From Skeletonema tropicum (Eukaryota > Bacillariophyta > Thalassiosirophyceae > Thalassiosirales > Thalassiosiraceae): a stretch of 64,000 nt of DNA. This document shows, in pieces, positions 50,321 to 62,360 of the stretch. Positions within the stretch are counted from its first letter, which is position 1. The number at the start of each line of letters is the position of its first letter. Under the pieces are notes generated by a model that ran no database searches, had not been told where the DNA came from, and worked only from the letters and a program-made list of their open reading frames with translations. Position numbers and translations under genes: made by a program. Where the stretch lies: assembly GCA_037178625.1 (NCBI GenBank), contig CM074130.1, positions 3,224,001-3,288,000 on the forward strand. The letters are read 5' to 3'.

Positions 50321-50782
50321 ATGAAACCCAGGGTTTGCGGTATGTTTTTTAAGGCAGTCGTGCAGGCAGTGCTTTTGTATGGGAGTGAGACTTGGGTATT
50401 GACGGATTCGGCGTTGCGGTGTCTGGAAGGCTTCTATTATCGAGCTGCTTGCCGCATGGCACGCAAGAATCGACCTAAGAAGAACGAACGGACTGGAGAG
50501 TGGAGGTATCCGGATAAGAAGGAGTTATTTGAGGAGGTTGGGCTGTATACTTTGACGGAGTACATCGAAAAGCGGAGAAAGACTATTGGGGCATACATCA
50601 GGGACCGCCCGATTCTGGACCTTTGTAGGGATGGTGAGAGACAACGTGGTACCAGCAAACACCGATGGTGGTGGGAGCAGCCATATGAGGCGGACCCGGA
50701 GAGGGAAGAGGATGCCTCTTCTATTGTATCTGGAGCCGCGTCTGAGGTGGAATCGCTGTTGTCTGTCGAGGATAGTGCATAA
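50321..50782 (+). mobile_element. LINE reverse-transcriptase C-terminal fragment
   Basis: 153 codons are open from 50321. The block FKAVVQAVLLYGSETWVLTDSALRCLEGFYYRAACRMAR is the region just after the RT catalytic core of non-LTR retrotransposons (consensus VLLYGSETW.....LE.FH.R..R). The upstream catalytic FxDD part is absent, so this is a 5'-truncated remnant, consistent with LINE insertion. The tail after KKRRKTIGAYI is typical but unremarkable. It lies directly downstream of the ankyrin pseudogene. Confidence 0.8.
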
Positions 50783-51861
50783 AGGGGTTGGCTAGCTGGA
50801 TCTTCAAGTGTGGGGTTTAGTATAGTCTTTTATTTCTATAACAGCAAGCGCCTAGGGGTTGCACGAGCACTGCCCGCGGACTTGTTAGTCCATTCGTTGG
50901 GAAAGACGTGTAATGCCCGAAGGCCAAGTTACACACACACTTGAACCAACCTTGTCTTGTCTTTAATGGGGAGAGATGCAGAGGCACCTTCATGGCCGCA
51001 CAACAAATCACGTAGCCACATTCTACATGCACAATGTATTGCACAATGCCTACGTCGTCAATGCTACCTCAGCCTCTAAAGGTAAGCAATGAACAACCAT
51101 AAAATTGAAGAACCGTATAGAGGATACCGATGCTGCCCCATCCCATGAGGTGAAACATCATCCATAAGCCTTTCAACTCCTTCCAGCCCTGCCTTGACCC
51201 ACCTTGGAAACCGACCAAGACTATCCTCTCTCGGAACCCCACACCGAGTGCACCCGAAGGTTATTAACTTGAACAAAACATATCTCCAATCCAACAATCC
51301 TCCGAAACTCCGAGATTTGGCACAGAGGACGCACGAGCAGTCTACCATCGGAATGAACTCACCTTTGATCGCCATAGGTTATCAACCACCAGACATCGTT
51401 GTTCTGCCAAAAAGTGTTCTCTTTAATTATGGGGTGTGGAAGAAGGACAAAAGAGCTCAACAACTGTTTCAGCTCCCGGCGAAAAGTTTTGTGAGGAAGG
51501 TTTTCTTTCTCACGAGAAGCGAGAAGCGCTAGGTAAACTTTCGCTGGAGAAAATTTACCGATACCGTAAAATAATGTACGTGTCCGTCCGGTTTTCGCCT
51601 TCAATTGAACCTCCTCCTCACACTCACAACTGTGAAGCACGCTACAGCATTGCTGCACGTTGCATGCACTTGACTACATCATTACCTCGGCCGGCAATGG
51701 TGTCATCCTTGCCATCTCCATACGATAGGTAATACTTAGACGTTGATTCTTGAGTTGACAACACCATTCGTACTGCCTAAAGCAGTCAGTTATAGTCACC
51801 GTAGAAATACAACGACGTGGCGGCCGATATTGTCCCAGAGAGAACTGCTATCATTTTTGAT
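50783..51861. other. Intergenic region upstream of ATR
   Basis: About 1.08 kb. Short open stretches occur on both strands (for example 51194-51532 plus, 51076-51375 minus), but none has a recognisable domain. The first part may be the 3' tail of the LINE fragment (ACACACACACTTGAACC near 50930-50945). The last 100-200 bp must include the ATR promoter. Confidence 0.4.
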
Positions 51862-54800
51862 ATGTCAACAAACAACGATAACGCCTCCCCGTCCAACGGG
51901 GATCACGGACCTCCCGCAAACAAGGCGTCCAACTCTTCCAAAACGTCGTCATCTTCCAATTTGTTGCTAAAAATGCTCGAAGCATGCGCAAGACACAAGC
52001 GGCGGCACGAGCATGAGAGACGGGAACCATCCTCCTCGGCAGAAGAGGAACGTCTGCGAGAACAAAAGTGCTTGGGCGAGTTGAATCAATTTGCAGCGTT
52101 TTTGCCTCGTATTGAGGCAACTGTCACTGTTAGAGACAGCTACTCTGAAGACTACTATTACAATCCACCACGTGAGGCGGATGAAGCGGAGAGAGATACA
52201 TTGAGAGGATTTTATCTAAACAAACGAGATCAAACAAAGCTTCTAAGATCAGAAAATGATGCAGATGACGCAGGAAATTTGTGTGCATTGTACCGAGCTA
52301 TTGCGAGGGGCTCATTCTGTCCCAAAGCTGTGCGCTATTTATTTAGTAATCAACGTTCAAAAAACAACGGGGAACCTGCCACTGCAACAAGTGGGAGAGA
52401 TGTTGAGACCAAAGATGTTGACCTGGCAAGAGGTATTTTGCCACGGGTTTTGAAGCTTCTTCAGTTTTTGGCTTTGGATCCTGTGCGGATGGCATTATTG
52501 CCATTGAAATTACCGCAGAGCAAGAAGACAAAAGCAACAATGAGTCAACTTGGGCGTCACGCTGTTAGGGCGTACTATCAAGACGAAGACATTGGCTCCA
52601 CAATTGCCTCCCTACTTGCTTTGCTACAAAGTGATCATATGCGTCTAGCAGCAGTACAAGATTTGATCAATTTATCGAATGATTTGAATACCATCGATGA
52701 GTCTAGAGCATTATTTCATCCGCCAACGTCAGCTGAGGCTGACAATACTGTGAAAGAGGATCAAGGCAATATTCGTATTCGCGTTTTTACAGAAATATCA
52801 TCACTCTTCGATGCTAATCAGGACAGAGGTGAAAATGCTGCATTTGATGACTTTATTCGGATTCCTTCACGAAGGAGTTTATTGGCTTTACAATGCGGTG
52901 TTTGGGTAGCGTTGCAACATTTGATCCCTGTTGTTTCTGACTCCTTAGGACAGTTTGGAGAAGATAAATCATTGGTCGTATTGGAGTCTGCCCGAATAGC
53001 GCTTTCATCTCGGTCGTCATTTCCAGAAAGCCATTTTTTAGGCTGGGAATACACTCGGTTAGATCTCAGCCTTCATTCTCTACTATCACTTCGCATGAAA
53101 TTAGGGATAGCGGGACTCCTCGAAAGCATGGCCACCACAAATGATAGGGTTTTTCAAGCGCTGGGGTCTGATGCATCATTGCCCCCTTTTGAGCTTGCCA
53201 TCATGGCGGTAGAAGCTGTTAAATTCCATTTGTCGAGAAATCAAAGAAACCAAAGTGATGTCGTGGAGGACCACACGCATGTCGAGGGCGACATTCTACA
53301 GGCTGCAAGAAGTCTAGAATCTGATTTGATGTCCTTGTATTCTTGGGCATTGTCTAATCTTCTCGTTTCTGCGGTTGTCTCTCCGGATTATGCACTTACG
53401 TCGCGGGACGAAATCTGGCTGCATTGCTTCCCACATGTAATAGACTGTATAGCAAACATGGTTGACACATGTAATAAGGGAGACAAGAGTCTTGGACATG
53501 TTTTGATGCGGCTCTTTCATGCAATACTCCGTCGTGGTCGTAAGACTTCGAACTTGGCAGTGCTACATTTGTTCCAAAACAGATGTCTTGTTCGAGGGTT
53601 CTTCTCCCAGCTTTTTGATTTGGCAAACGATTCTTCTGAGGCAATCTCTGGTCCTACTATATCCATCCTAATCGATCTGCTTACCGCTCGCTGTGTGGGC
53701 GTTGTTCCTGAGAACGATGTTGAGAATTCCTGTTCGATTGCACTTGCGTCTATTGATAATAATGATAGGATGGATGTTGACGCAAAAAATGAGACTAGTT
53801 CAATACGTTTGGGAAGCAAGCGCAGACGGATTGAGAATGCGGATGAAGATTCAGATCATGCAATTGCTTCTACCTGGTCTATCCAAGCAACATTTTCGCA
53901 TGCAATTGCCAATGCTCTCAGTAGCGCCCATACCATCGTAAAGAAACTCGACGCACAGAACAGTCGTGGATCAAACATTATATCATTTTTGTCCGAGTCT
54001 GACATCGGTCGTCTGAGATGTATCACGGGTATTGTTTGCATTTTATGTTCGTTGCGAAGCCAATGCTGTGCAATAGAGACATTTCAATGCACTGACGAAG
54101 TCCTTGGAACTCTTTTTCGGTGCATCGAAAGAGTATCTGATGCGCTCACAAATCCGAAGAGCGAAACTGGCCGCATGCTACACGTCGAAAAACATCTACT
54201 ACCGGTCGCACTTTCTCTGGTAGTTAACGTTGGTTTGCACGTCTGCCAGCTACCAAATCAAGATGGTGTAGACTTGTTGGATTCGTCTGTAAGAGAATCA
54301 ATGTCCAATTGTGCACTTTCCTCTGTGTCACTGATTGATGATAAGCAGGACACTCATACTGGAGGAAATCACAACGAGGGTGTTTGCCCCGACTGCTGTA
54401 GCCTCGGCTCTATCATTGAAATGTTTGACATTCCAGCTTCAGACTGTCTATGCAGTCTTGACGATGATGCAAATCGAGATCCCATAGTTGGCAATTTGTT
54501 CACTCTTCAGTCTCGGTAAGTGATCTTGCCTCTTTTCTTTTAATCTTGACTGTCAACCAAACTTCTCATCGTTTCGAAATGTTGTCAGGTGTATTCTATT
54601 AGCGGCAATTTCTCCTGTTACGCTTTGTTCGAAAAAGTATGAACCAACCCTTTCATCATTTAGCTGCGTTCTCGAAGCTGGGTCAAAACAACACCAACGC
54701 TCCACGCTTACAAGAACGATGTTAGTGACGCTTCCTACCTTGTTTTTGTCGATTGTCACCAGCAAAGGAGGCAAAGGAGTTTCTACAGCGAAGAAGCTCG

Positions 54801-57800
54801 TTTCACTAATTGAGTCCTTCAACTTCGACGATAACGTGATTCGACACACTCGCTCTGATAATCACGAAGAGGAATGCGCTGCATATTTCTCATTAGCTCG
54901 TTTCGCAAGGATATACTCAGCAGCATCGTTAGCGATTTCAAACGAAAATGAAAGTGCTTCGGATTACCTATGGCATGAATTGGATCCGTCAGCGTGTGGG
55001 ATAAGAGCACATTTTAGGGGCTTACAATATCTTGAATGCTTCTTGTACACAAAGAAACGGAAAGCATCCCTCTCCCTCAGTTTTTGGTTCGATTGTGAAT
55101 TCGTTTCGGCTCATTGGAAACGAAGACCCAAATTTACAATTTGCTAAAACGATGTATTTGCAAACCATCCTTGCGTTGACACCAAATTCGGTACTTCGGA
55201 AGTCTGGCTCGCATGAATTTCTGCGATCTAAGAGGCACTATAAAGTGTTCGATGAACTTGCACAGACAATGGATGGGATGAGCCACAAAGAAACATCATC
55301 GTCCGAAGTACCAGCGCCAATTTGGTTTTTGCTTCTGCCCTTTGCTTGCCGTGATGCTCAATCCCAAGCTCTTGCTTTGAGGAATTTTGGGAAGCTTTTA
55401 TTTGCTGATGAAGGAGAATTATTGCTGGCATACTTCACACCTAGAGATGCCAATTTGACATTTGCTCAAATTTCAGACAATGAAGCAAAAGATGCAGCAG
55501 ACATGTTCTTTCTTGAGATTGAATACCTCCTCTTTCGCTTTTACGGGGTGAGCCAGGATCTTCTGTTTTCTGTGGATATCGATGCTGCCAATCAACGTCA
55601 ACCGTCAGATACTACTGTTTCGGATGCATCCGTTTCTGTTACACTATTTCGATCTCTGTGTGAATCTTCGCCAACAAACTCAGCGGCAGGATGCTTTATT
55701 TTTCAGCGCTCGTTATTGGGTCTTGTTAGAATGTGGGTTGCGAGTTCCGTAGGTAGTTGCATCAGCGAGAGTTCCAATGGTGACCCGACTAGATCTTCGA
55801 CTGCATGTGCAGCTCTTGATGCACTTCGTGCAATTTTTGACTGCCACCCGCATGCGAAGGCCCAAGCCAATATCATCATGTCCGAACTTTTCTCTGAGTT
55901 TTTTCTTCCTTCAGTAAAGTGTGAATCTCTGGGTGCACTGAGGTATCAACTTTTGGCAACTTTCATTCATGCGTGCTTCCTTCCTAGTTGGCGCAATCAA
56001 CATCTATCAATACAAAATGCATCAAATGTTTCTCGGATAATGGAATTCCTTGATCGTGTTTATCCGTCAGTAATTGTGAAAATGATAGAAGATGAAGATC
56101 ACGCTGGTATTCAAATGTGCACTGCGTTTCGCATGTACCTTTTGGCAGAACATCGGAATGCCACCAAAGAAGAAAGTAAAGCTCGGAAGAAAAACATGCT
56201 TGAGTTGGTTGTCGGCACACGTTCCGACAAGCGTAGAGCTTCGCTTTCCAGATCACTCGTTCCGGGAATGTCAATATCGACGAAAAAGCTGATTGAGAAC
56301 GCAAAGCTTCTTTGCTCTAAAGTTGAAGTGTTGAAGGAAGTCTTGCCCCGGTTGCTGCTACAATCTAGCCGATCAAGTCTTCACTTCTTCATAACAAAGG
56401 TTTGCCAATCTGAGGTGAATATTTCTGACTTTCTGCGAGAGAAAGTTGGCCAGCATGTTCTCAAAACCTTGGTGTGGGAATTAGGAGGCGATGACCCGGA
56501 TGAAGACGACGAGGGTGAAATGTATTATGGTCCTTTTACTGGCAAGGGGCCTAGGCGAAAGGATGTGCTCCTCGCACTGACGAAAGGATTCTTGCTCAAA
56601 GACGATGAACATTCATCAGAAATCAAACAATTGCTCATGTCGCCTTCGGAGGAGGCTGGAGATCTAACGCTCTGTACTTCTACCGCTGGGAAATGGATAT
56701 CACCTAACTTCATGTACCTCCTTGTCAACGTAGTTGTCTACAAGTGGAATATGCGGTCAGAGCAGGAGAAATTCCAAGCTACGAAGTGCCTAAGGTTCAT
56801 TCTACAGTATTTGCCACCCGCTGACTCGCCTCAATACATGCCCCAAATAACAGCAGCAATCAACAATGTGATGGCGTTGCCTATAGTATCCAATGAAGGA
56901 ACGATGAAGCAGCTCTCTAGACTCCGTTTAGTCGCCGTAAATGGGCTCTTTGACTTTATCAAGATTGTTGCGTCGCATGACTCTTCGCAGGTGGGAGAAA
57001 ATCTTACTCTCATCGTAGTAACACTTTTCCCCTTGTTTGACGACAATATTTCACCAAGCAGTGAAGCCGTCATGTCAAGAAAAAAGGTGGCGGAAATGTT
57101 GGAGTGGTTGGCAAATAAGGAAGATATCCTTCCGTATTTCCGTGAGGTGCCCTTTTTGCCGTACGCAGAAGACTTGAGGGAAATTCGAAACATTCTTCTT
57201 CAAAAGGGAATCAATATCGATGATGTTAGGCTATTATCTCAGCATACCGGATCGCATGACGATGTTGATGACGCTACCGAGCTGCAGTCGAGGTTTCACT
57301 ATAGAATGAATGTAAGTACTTTCCTAGTGTCTACTTATACGCGTTTCTTACACCTGCTTACTCACAGAAGAGGACCATGTCTTCATACAGATGCTCATAC
57401 ATCTATTAACCTCTCATGAGAACAAAAATGTTCGCAAGGTAGTCATACAACATATGACCAACTTGATAAAAGCTAATAGAGATTTGTTCCACGGGCTCAT
57501 TATCAATGAGGAGCTTGCGTCGATGCATTTCTTGACGGTTGTGCATGACCCTTTTTCAGGTAAGATAGAGAAGAAGAATTTAGTTATGTTGTTCGTGCAT
57601 TACAGACCGACCCTTCTCATCTTCGTCATTTGCGACTTTGTAGACAAGGATCAACAAAAGAAAGCCCCGACTGAACTTTCTGATTCAAAAGTCACTGGTG
57701 GTTTGATAACTAAACTACTAGCACGTCTCCTAGCGAGATGTGTTGATGAAACTGATCAATCTATCCGTGACGAATTGGCCAAGCTTTTGGGTGAAATTGG

Positions 57801-60800
57801 TGCCATTGATCCAAATAGGTTAGGTCGCGAGATAAATTCATCTCAATTCCTTTCCAGCTCGGCAGGAAATTATCGTAGCGACGAGTGGCGATTAGCAAAC
57901 CCACCATGGCAAACAAATGCCACGGAATATCAGCTGCGGCTCGTTACAAAACATTTTGTGTCTGGGTTGAAGTCCGCTTCTAATACTCTTGATCAGCACA
58001 AATTATCATTTGGTATCCAGGAATTGCTGAAAATTTTACATAAAGAAATGGGCGGGGTAAACGGACGTGAAATGGCACCATTACTCAAGGAAAAACTTGA
58101 TGAAGCTGAAGTGAGCAATATCGTGGAGCCATTTTGGTCGACAAACTACATGCAGGCCGATACTACGGCTCTGAAGCCACCTCCCTTCTTCAAAAAGTCG
58201 AACTCGTATTTTGCGTGGCTGTCCCAGTTTAGTAAGTACATGCTTACTCGGAGTCATTCAAATAGAAATAGCATATGGAAAGATTTGTTTTATGCATGCC
58301 GGTCGGCGATTCGCTCCCGGGCAGGTATTGATGTTGCAGAATTTATTTTCCCTCTCCTCGTCCTTGACGGTGTATGTTTTGGAGACAAACATGAAGAGGA
58401 TGCCATTACATCAGAGATACTTGATGCTCTGTCGTTTGAAGATTACAAAGGAGCTATGGATTTAAGGGAGAGAGAAAAGGCTGCAAACTTGGTGTTTACT
58501 CTGTTAGATGTGTTAAGGTATTGGTTGGAGCTAGAAACGGAGCAGATTCACAAACCCAGTAAAGGGAAATCGAAACGGGGGCATCGTCCAACTTCGCCGA
58601 TGGGTGGGAATTCTTGGCCAGCAGCTTCCAGTATGAAAAAAATCGAGCGCATGTTGGCACGTATTCCGTTCTCCTCGTGTGCTGTTGCGGCTAGCCACGT
58701 CGGTATGCATGCGCGGGCACTTCAATACTTGGAGATGGATGGTAGGAGCAAAGTGGCTTCACCTGGTGGAGCTAACATGACTGATCAATCGGCGGAAGGA
58801 TCCAAGTTCTTGAAATCCCAGTTCTTGGACGGTATTGACTTGCAGTTGACACAAAAAATGCTTGGACAGTTGAACGACTTTGATACAATGATTTTTGTTG
58901 CCCAAAAGAGTCATAAGTCGGACATGACTAGAATATTGGCGGAAGATGCCGCTGAACGTGAGATGTATGAGGATTGGGAGGGCTCTTTTCAGGCTTATGA
59001 ACGCTTACTTGACAGTAGGTTGAGCAATGAAGACGAAGGGAGTTGTATTCCTGCTCAAAAGGGATTGCTAAGGTCCCTTCTAAAACTTGGTCGTTTGGAC
59101 AGTGTATTGAATCAAGCTTTTGGCATGTCAAAGCAAGGTCTGTCGGAAACAACCGGTATTTCCAACGAACTACTTCCCTCGGCAGTTGAAGCAGCTTGGA
59201 GACTAGGGAAGTGGTCTGTGCTAGATAATCTTGTAAATGAGTCGAGTAGCGACTCTTCGTTTGACGCCGATGCGCGTTATCAGCTTGAATTTGGACGGAC
59301 GATTCGTAACCTTCACTCCGGATCGACTGTAGACGTCCTAACGTCTCTCACAGCAGCACGAGATTCCGTTATGTCCTCCCTATCATGTGCCGCGAGAGTC
59401 AGCTACACTCAATCCTATCCCTGCTTGGTTCAACTTCATGCCCTACGGGAAGTCGAAGAGCTCGCATCGTCTCTTGGAACAGATGGGAAGCGCGACCAAT
59501 CTCTCGGTGAAGTCATTTCTTCGAATGAGTGGAAGGATAGGTTGAGCATCACAATACCTGACGCTACCGGGTCTAATGCAATCATAAATTCACGCCTTGC
59601 TATATCTCGCTTGATGGATGATCCGAGCATTGAAGGGGAGATGTGGCTTGAAATAGGGAAACTTTCGAGGAAAGGGCAGTTGTATCAAGTTGCTGAGCGC
59701 TCTCTTGCACAAGCTGATGTATCACTCAGCAAATGCTTGAAGAGAGCAATGGATTCGAGTACGACTGTTTCGACTTTGACGAGTGAATCCATGGGCAAGC
59801 TCAAGCTACAGTTTGCCAAGTTGAAGCATGCAATTGGGGAGTCAACAACTGCATTGAAGATCATTGAAGATGAGATACCAACGAAGATATTCCAAATGAA
59901 TGACTCGGAGTTGCAGTCATTCTTTGCGAGTGGAACTTCTGAGAGTGAAGAGGTCATTGGTCGCAGGATCCTACAAGCAACTGAGTGGATTGTGTGTGGC
60001 GGGCTAAGAGGAGCAGCAGAGATAAAGAACAGGTATCAAACTGTTTTGAAACTTGTACCAAGCTGGGAACGGGGTGAGTTGATAGTGCTTGTAGTTTCGA
60101 ATTCATTACCTTCGTTTTGTCATTTCTTCGCTCATGATCCTTCTCTTTCCCAGCACATTTCCATTTTGCGAAATACTTGGATTCGCGTTTATCGGAGGTA
60201 GTACGTACGCAAGGGGCAGATAATACCATTGGTGGCACTATCGTCTCAAATAAGTTGCGTCATGAGTACCTGATCGACTCTATTCAACATTACGGGGAGG
60301 CTCTAATATTGGGCGAAAAGCATGTTTATCAGGCACTACCACGAATGTTGGCGATGTGGCTTGAATTCACATCTCAGAGCAGTCGTCATAGTGATCCAGA
60401 AGTGTATGAAAGTCAAGATCAAATGAACAAAATTATCAATAGCTTTGCATCCAAAATTCCAGAGCATGTTTTCTACACTGCGCTTCCACAATTGATTTCT
60501 AGTGTGGTTCACGAGAATGAGGAAACGTCGAAGAATGTGGCCTTGATCCTAAGAAATGTATTGGCTAGATACCCAGGCCAAGCTATGTGGTCGTGCGGTT
60601 GGCTTCGTTTCTCCAAAAATGACACGAAGAAGAAGGCAGGAGAGGTGAGTGATTGAAAAACTGCTGGATTTTACTTACATCCTGGATCATAATTTCTCAT
60701 AAACCCATATCTGTCTCGTTCTACCAGGAAATTTTTGCCATGGCAATGAAGAAGTTACGAAGGACTCCGAATGGAAAACTAATGGAAGGAGTGCTCAAAG

Positions 60801-62307
60801 CTTCCAACAGTATTTTTACTTTTTTCAACAACCTAGCAGAGTGAGTTATTTGAATCTTGATCCGACATGCTTTCTTTCCTCGCAGGAATCTCACCAGTGT
60901 GTTTCTCAACTGCATATCTCAACACAATGCAGATTCTCGCCAAAGAAGGAACAGAACTCAGTGAAAATGAGAGTTCCTTCATTTGGTACTAAGTTAACTA
61001 ACTTCGTCCCTCCTATCCAAGCTGCTTTGACGGTTTCGCCTGGTGTGCTAGAGGGGTCGGTTACAGACGCCTTTCCGACGTTCGTTCCGCGTATGAGAGC
61101 TTTCGATAGTGAGTTGAAAATAATGCAGTCAAAAGCCAAGCCAAAGAAAGTAAGAGTATTTGCAGTCCCGTCGAGGATGGCGCAGCGCTCCTCGCTTTCT
61201 GATGCTGGCGATCGTGTCAAAGAAGATATTGGAGAGTTGCACTTTCTTGTGAAGAAAGAGGCAAAGGGTGACCTGCGCAAGGATTCCAGGGTGCAAGACT
61301 TCAACAACGTTATCAATCGTCTTTTCGCCAGTAGAGGTTCGTCCGGTCCAAACAGGAGGCAAAGGCTACGACTGCAGTTACGTACTTTTTCTGTAGTATG
61401 CCTTGCCGAAGACAGTGGCATTCTAGAGTGGGTGCCTAACACAGAATCTCTTCGTAGCGTAATTTCTGATACTTACAACCCTCAGGTTGAAGCAACGTCA
61501 ATCCACCGCCGCGGGAGCAGACTTACAAATTTCCTCGATGCTGGCATGAGGAATACATTCATGAAATGTCAAGATTTGTATTTCAAGAAAGGCAACCTTT
61601 CTTTGGCAACGAAGAAATTTGACGAGTTGATTCTTCAGAATTACCGACCTGTGATGTGGTGGTGGTACGTTCAGAACTTTTCCAGTCCCCATGCTTGGTT
61701 CGAGGCGAGAACTAATTTCGCCATGTCTACTGCGGTGTGGTCTGCTGTTGGGCACATCATTGGACTTGGTGATCGCCATTCAGAAAATATTTTATTAGAT
61801 ACAAAAAATGGCGAATGTGTTCATGTTGATTTTGATTGCATTTTTGACAAAGGACTCCTTCTTCCAAGGCCGGAAGTTATTCCTTTCCGGTTAACACCAA
61901 ATATGGTTGATGCACTCGGTCCATCTGGCGTGGATGGAATGTATACTGGCGCACTGATTGAATCAATGAGCACTCTACGAAAAAATAAGGACACGCTCTT
62001 GTCGGTTCTTGAGCCATTTCTCAAGGATCCTGTCATTAACCTGAAGAGTAACAAAAGCTCTGAGAAGTATAAAGATTCGGCCAGGGATTCAATCGCAAAG
62101 ATCGAAGGCAGGCTTAATGGAGTTTACAACTTGAAGAATCCGAACAAGAAGAAGGTGAAGCGTCAAGATGGATACTCTAACAGTGAAGATGACCACGCAA
62201 ATTCTACTCAGCTCAGTGTGGAAGGTCAAGTTCAGAAAATGATTATGGAGGCAACGAGCCACGAAAATTTAGTCCAGGTATACATTGGATGGATGCCTTG
62301 GATTTAG
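51862..62307 (+). CDS. ATR: ATR checkpoint kinase (PIKK family)
   Basis: Eight exons: 51862-54515, 54589-54995, 55081-57311, 57391-57559, 57644-60073, 60154-60644, 60728-60840, 60933-62307; total 9870 nt, 3289 residues, with consistent phases. ATR senses RPA-coated single-stranded DNA and halts the cell cycle. The N-terminal 2000+ residues are a HEAT-like solenoid, followed by the FAT region (RAHFHFAKYLDSRL, HVYQALPRMLAMWLEF) and the kinase. Kinase motifs are KGDLRKD, ILEWV, SWYxxR-like AWFEARTNFAMSTAV, GLGDRHSENIL (Asp about 3112) and VHVDFDCIFDKG (DFD about 3131). EVIPFRLTPNMVDALGPSGVDG is distinctive for ATR over ATM or TOR. The FATC tail is VEGQVQKMIMEATSHENLVQVYIGWMPWI. The intron 57560-57643 is 84 bp and stop-free, so unspliced RNA would stay in frame. 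Donor GTGGGA at 54996 is weak. Confidence 0.93.
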
Positions 62308-62360
62308 AGGAATGGAGAAGAGTGGAAAGTTTTCGTATGAATGCGTTTCTAAGTATAGTG

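Noticed and set aside
51076..51532. Overlapping plus and minus open frames upstream of ATR
   Set aside because: No recognisable domain, no support for either strand, and lengths expected by chance.
54996..55147. Continuation of ATR exon 2 to a stop at 55147 as the true coding frame
   Set aside because: The frame ends in a stop without homology. A GTGGGA donor at 54996 and CTCCCTCAG acceptor at 55080 give matching phases into the next long open exon.
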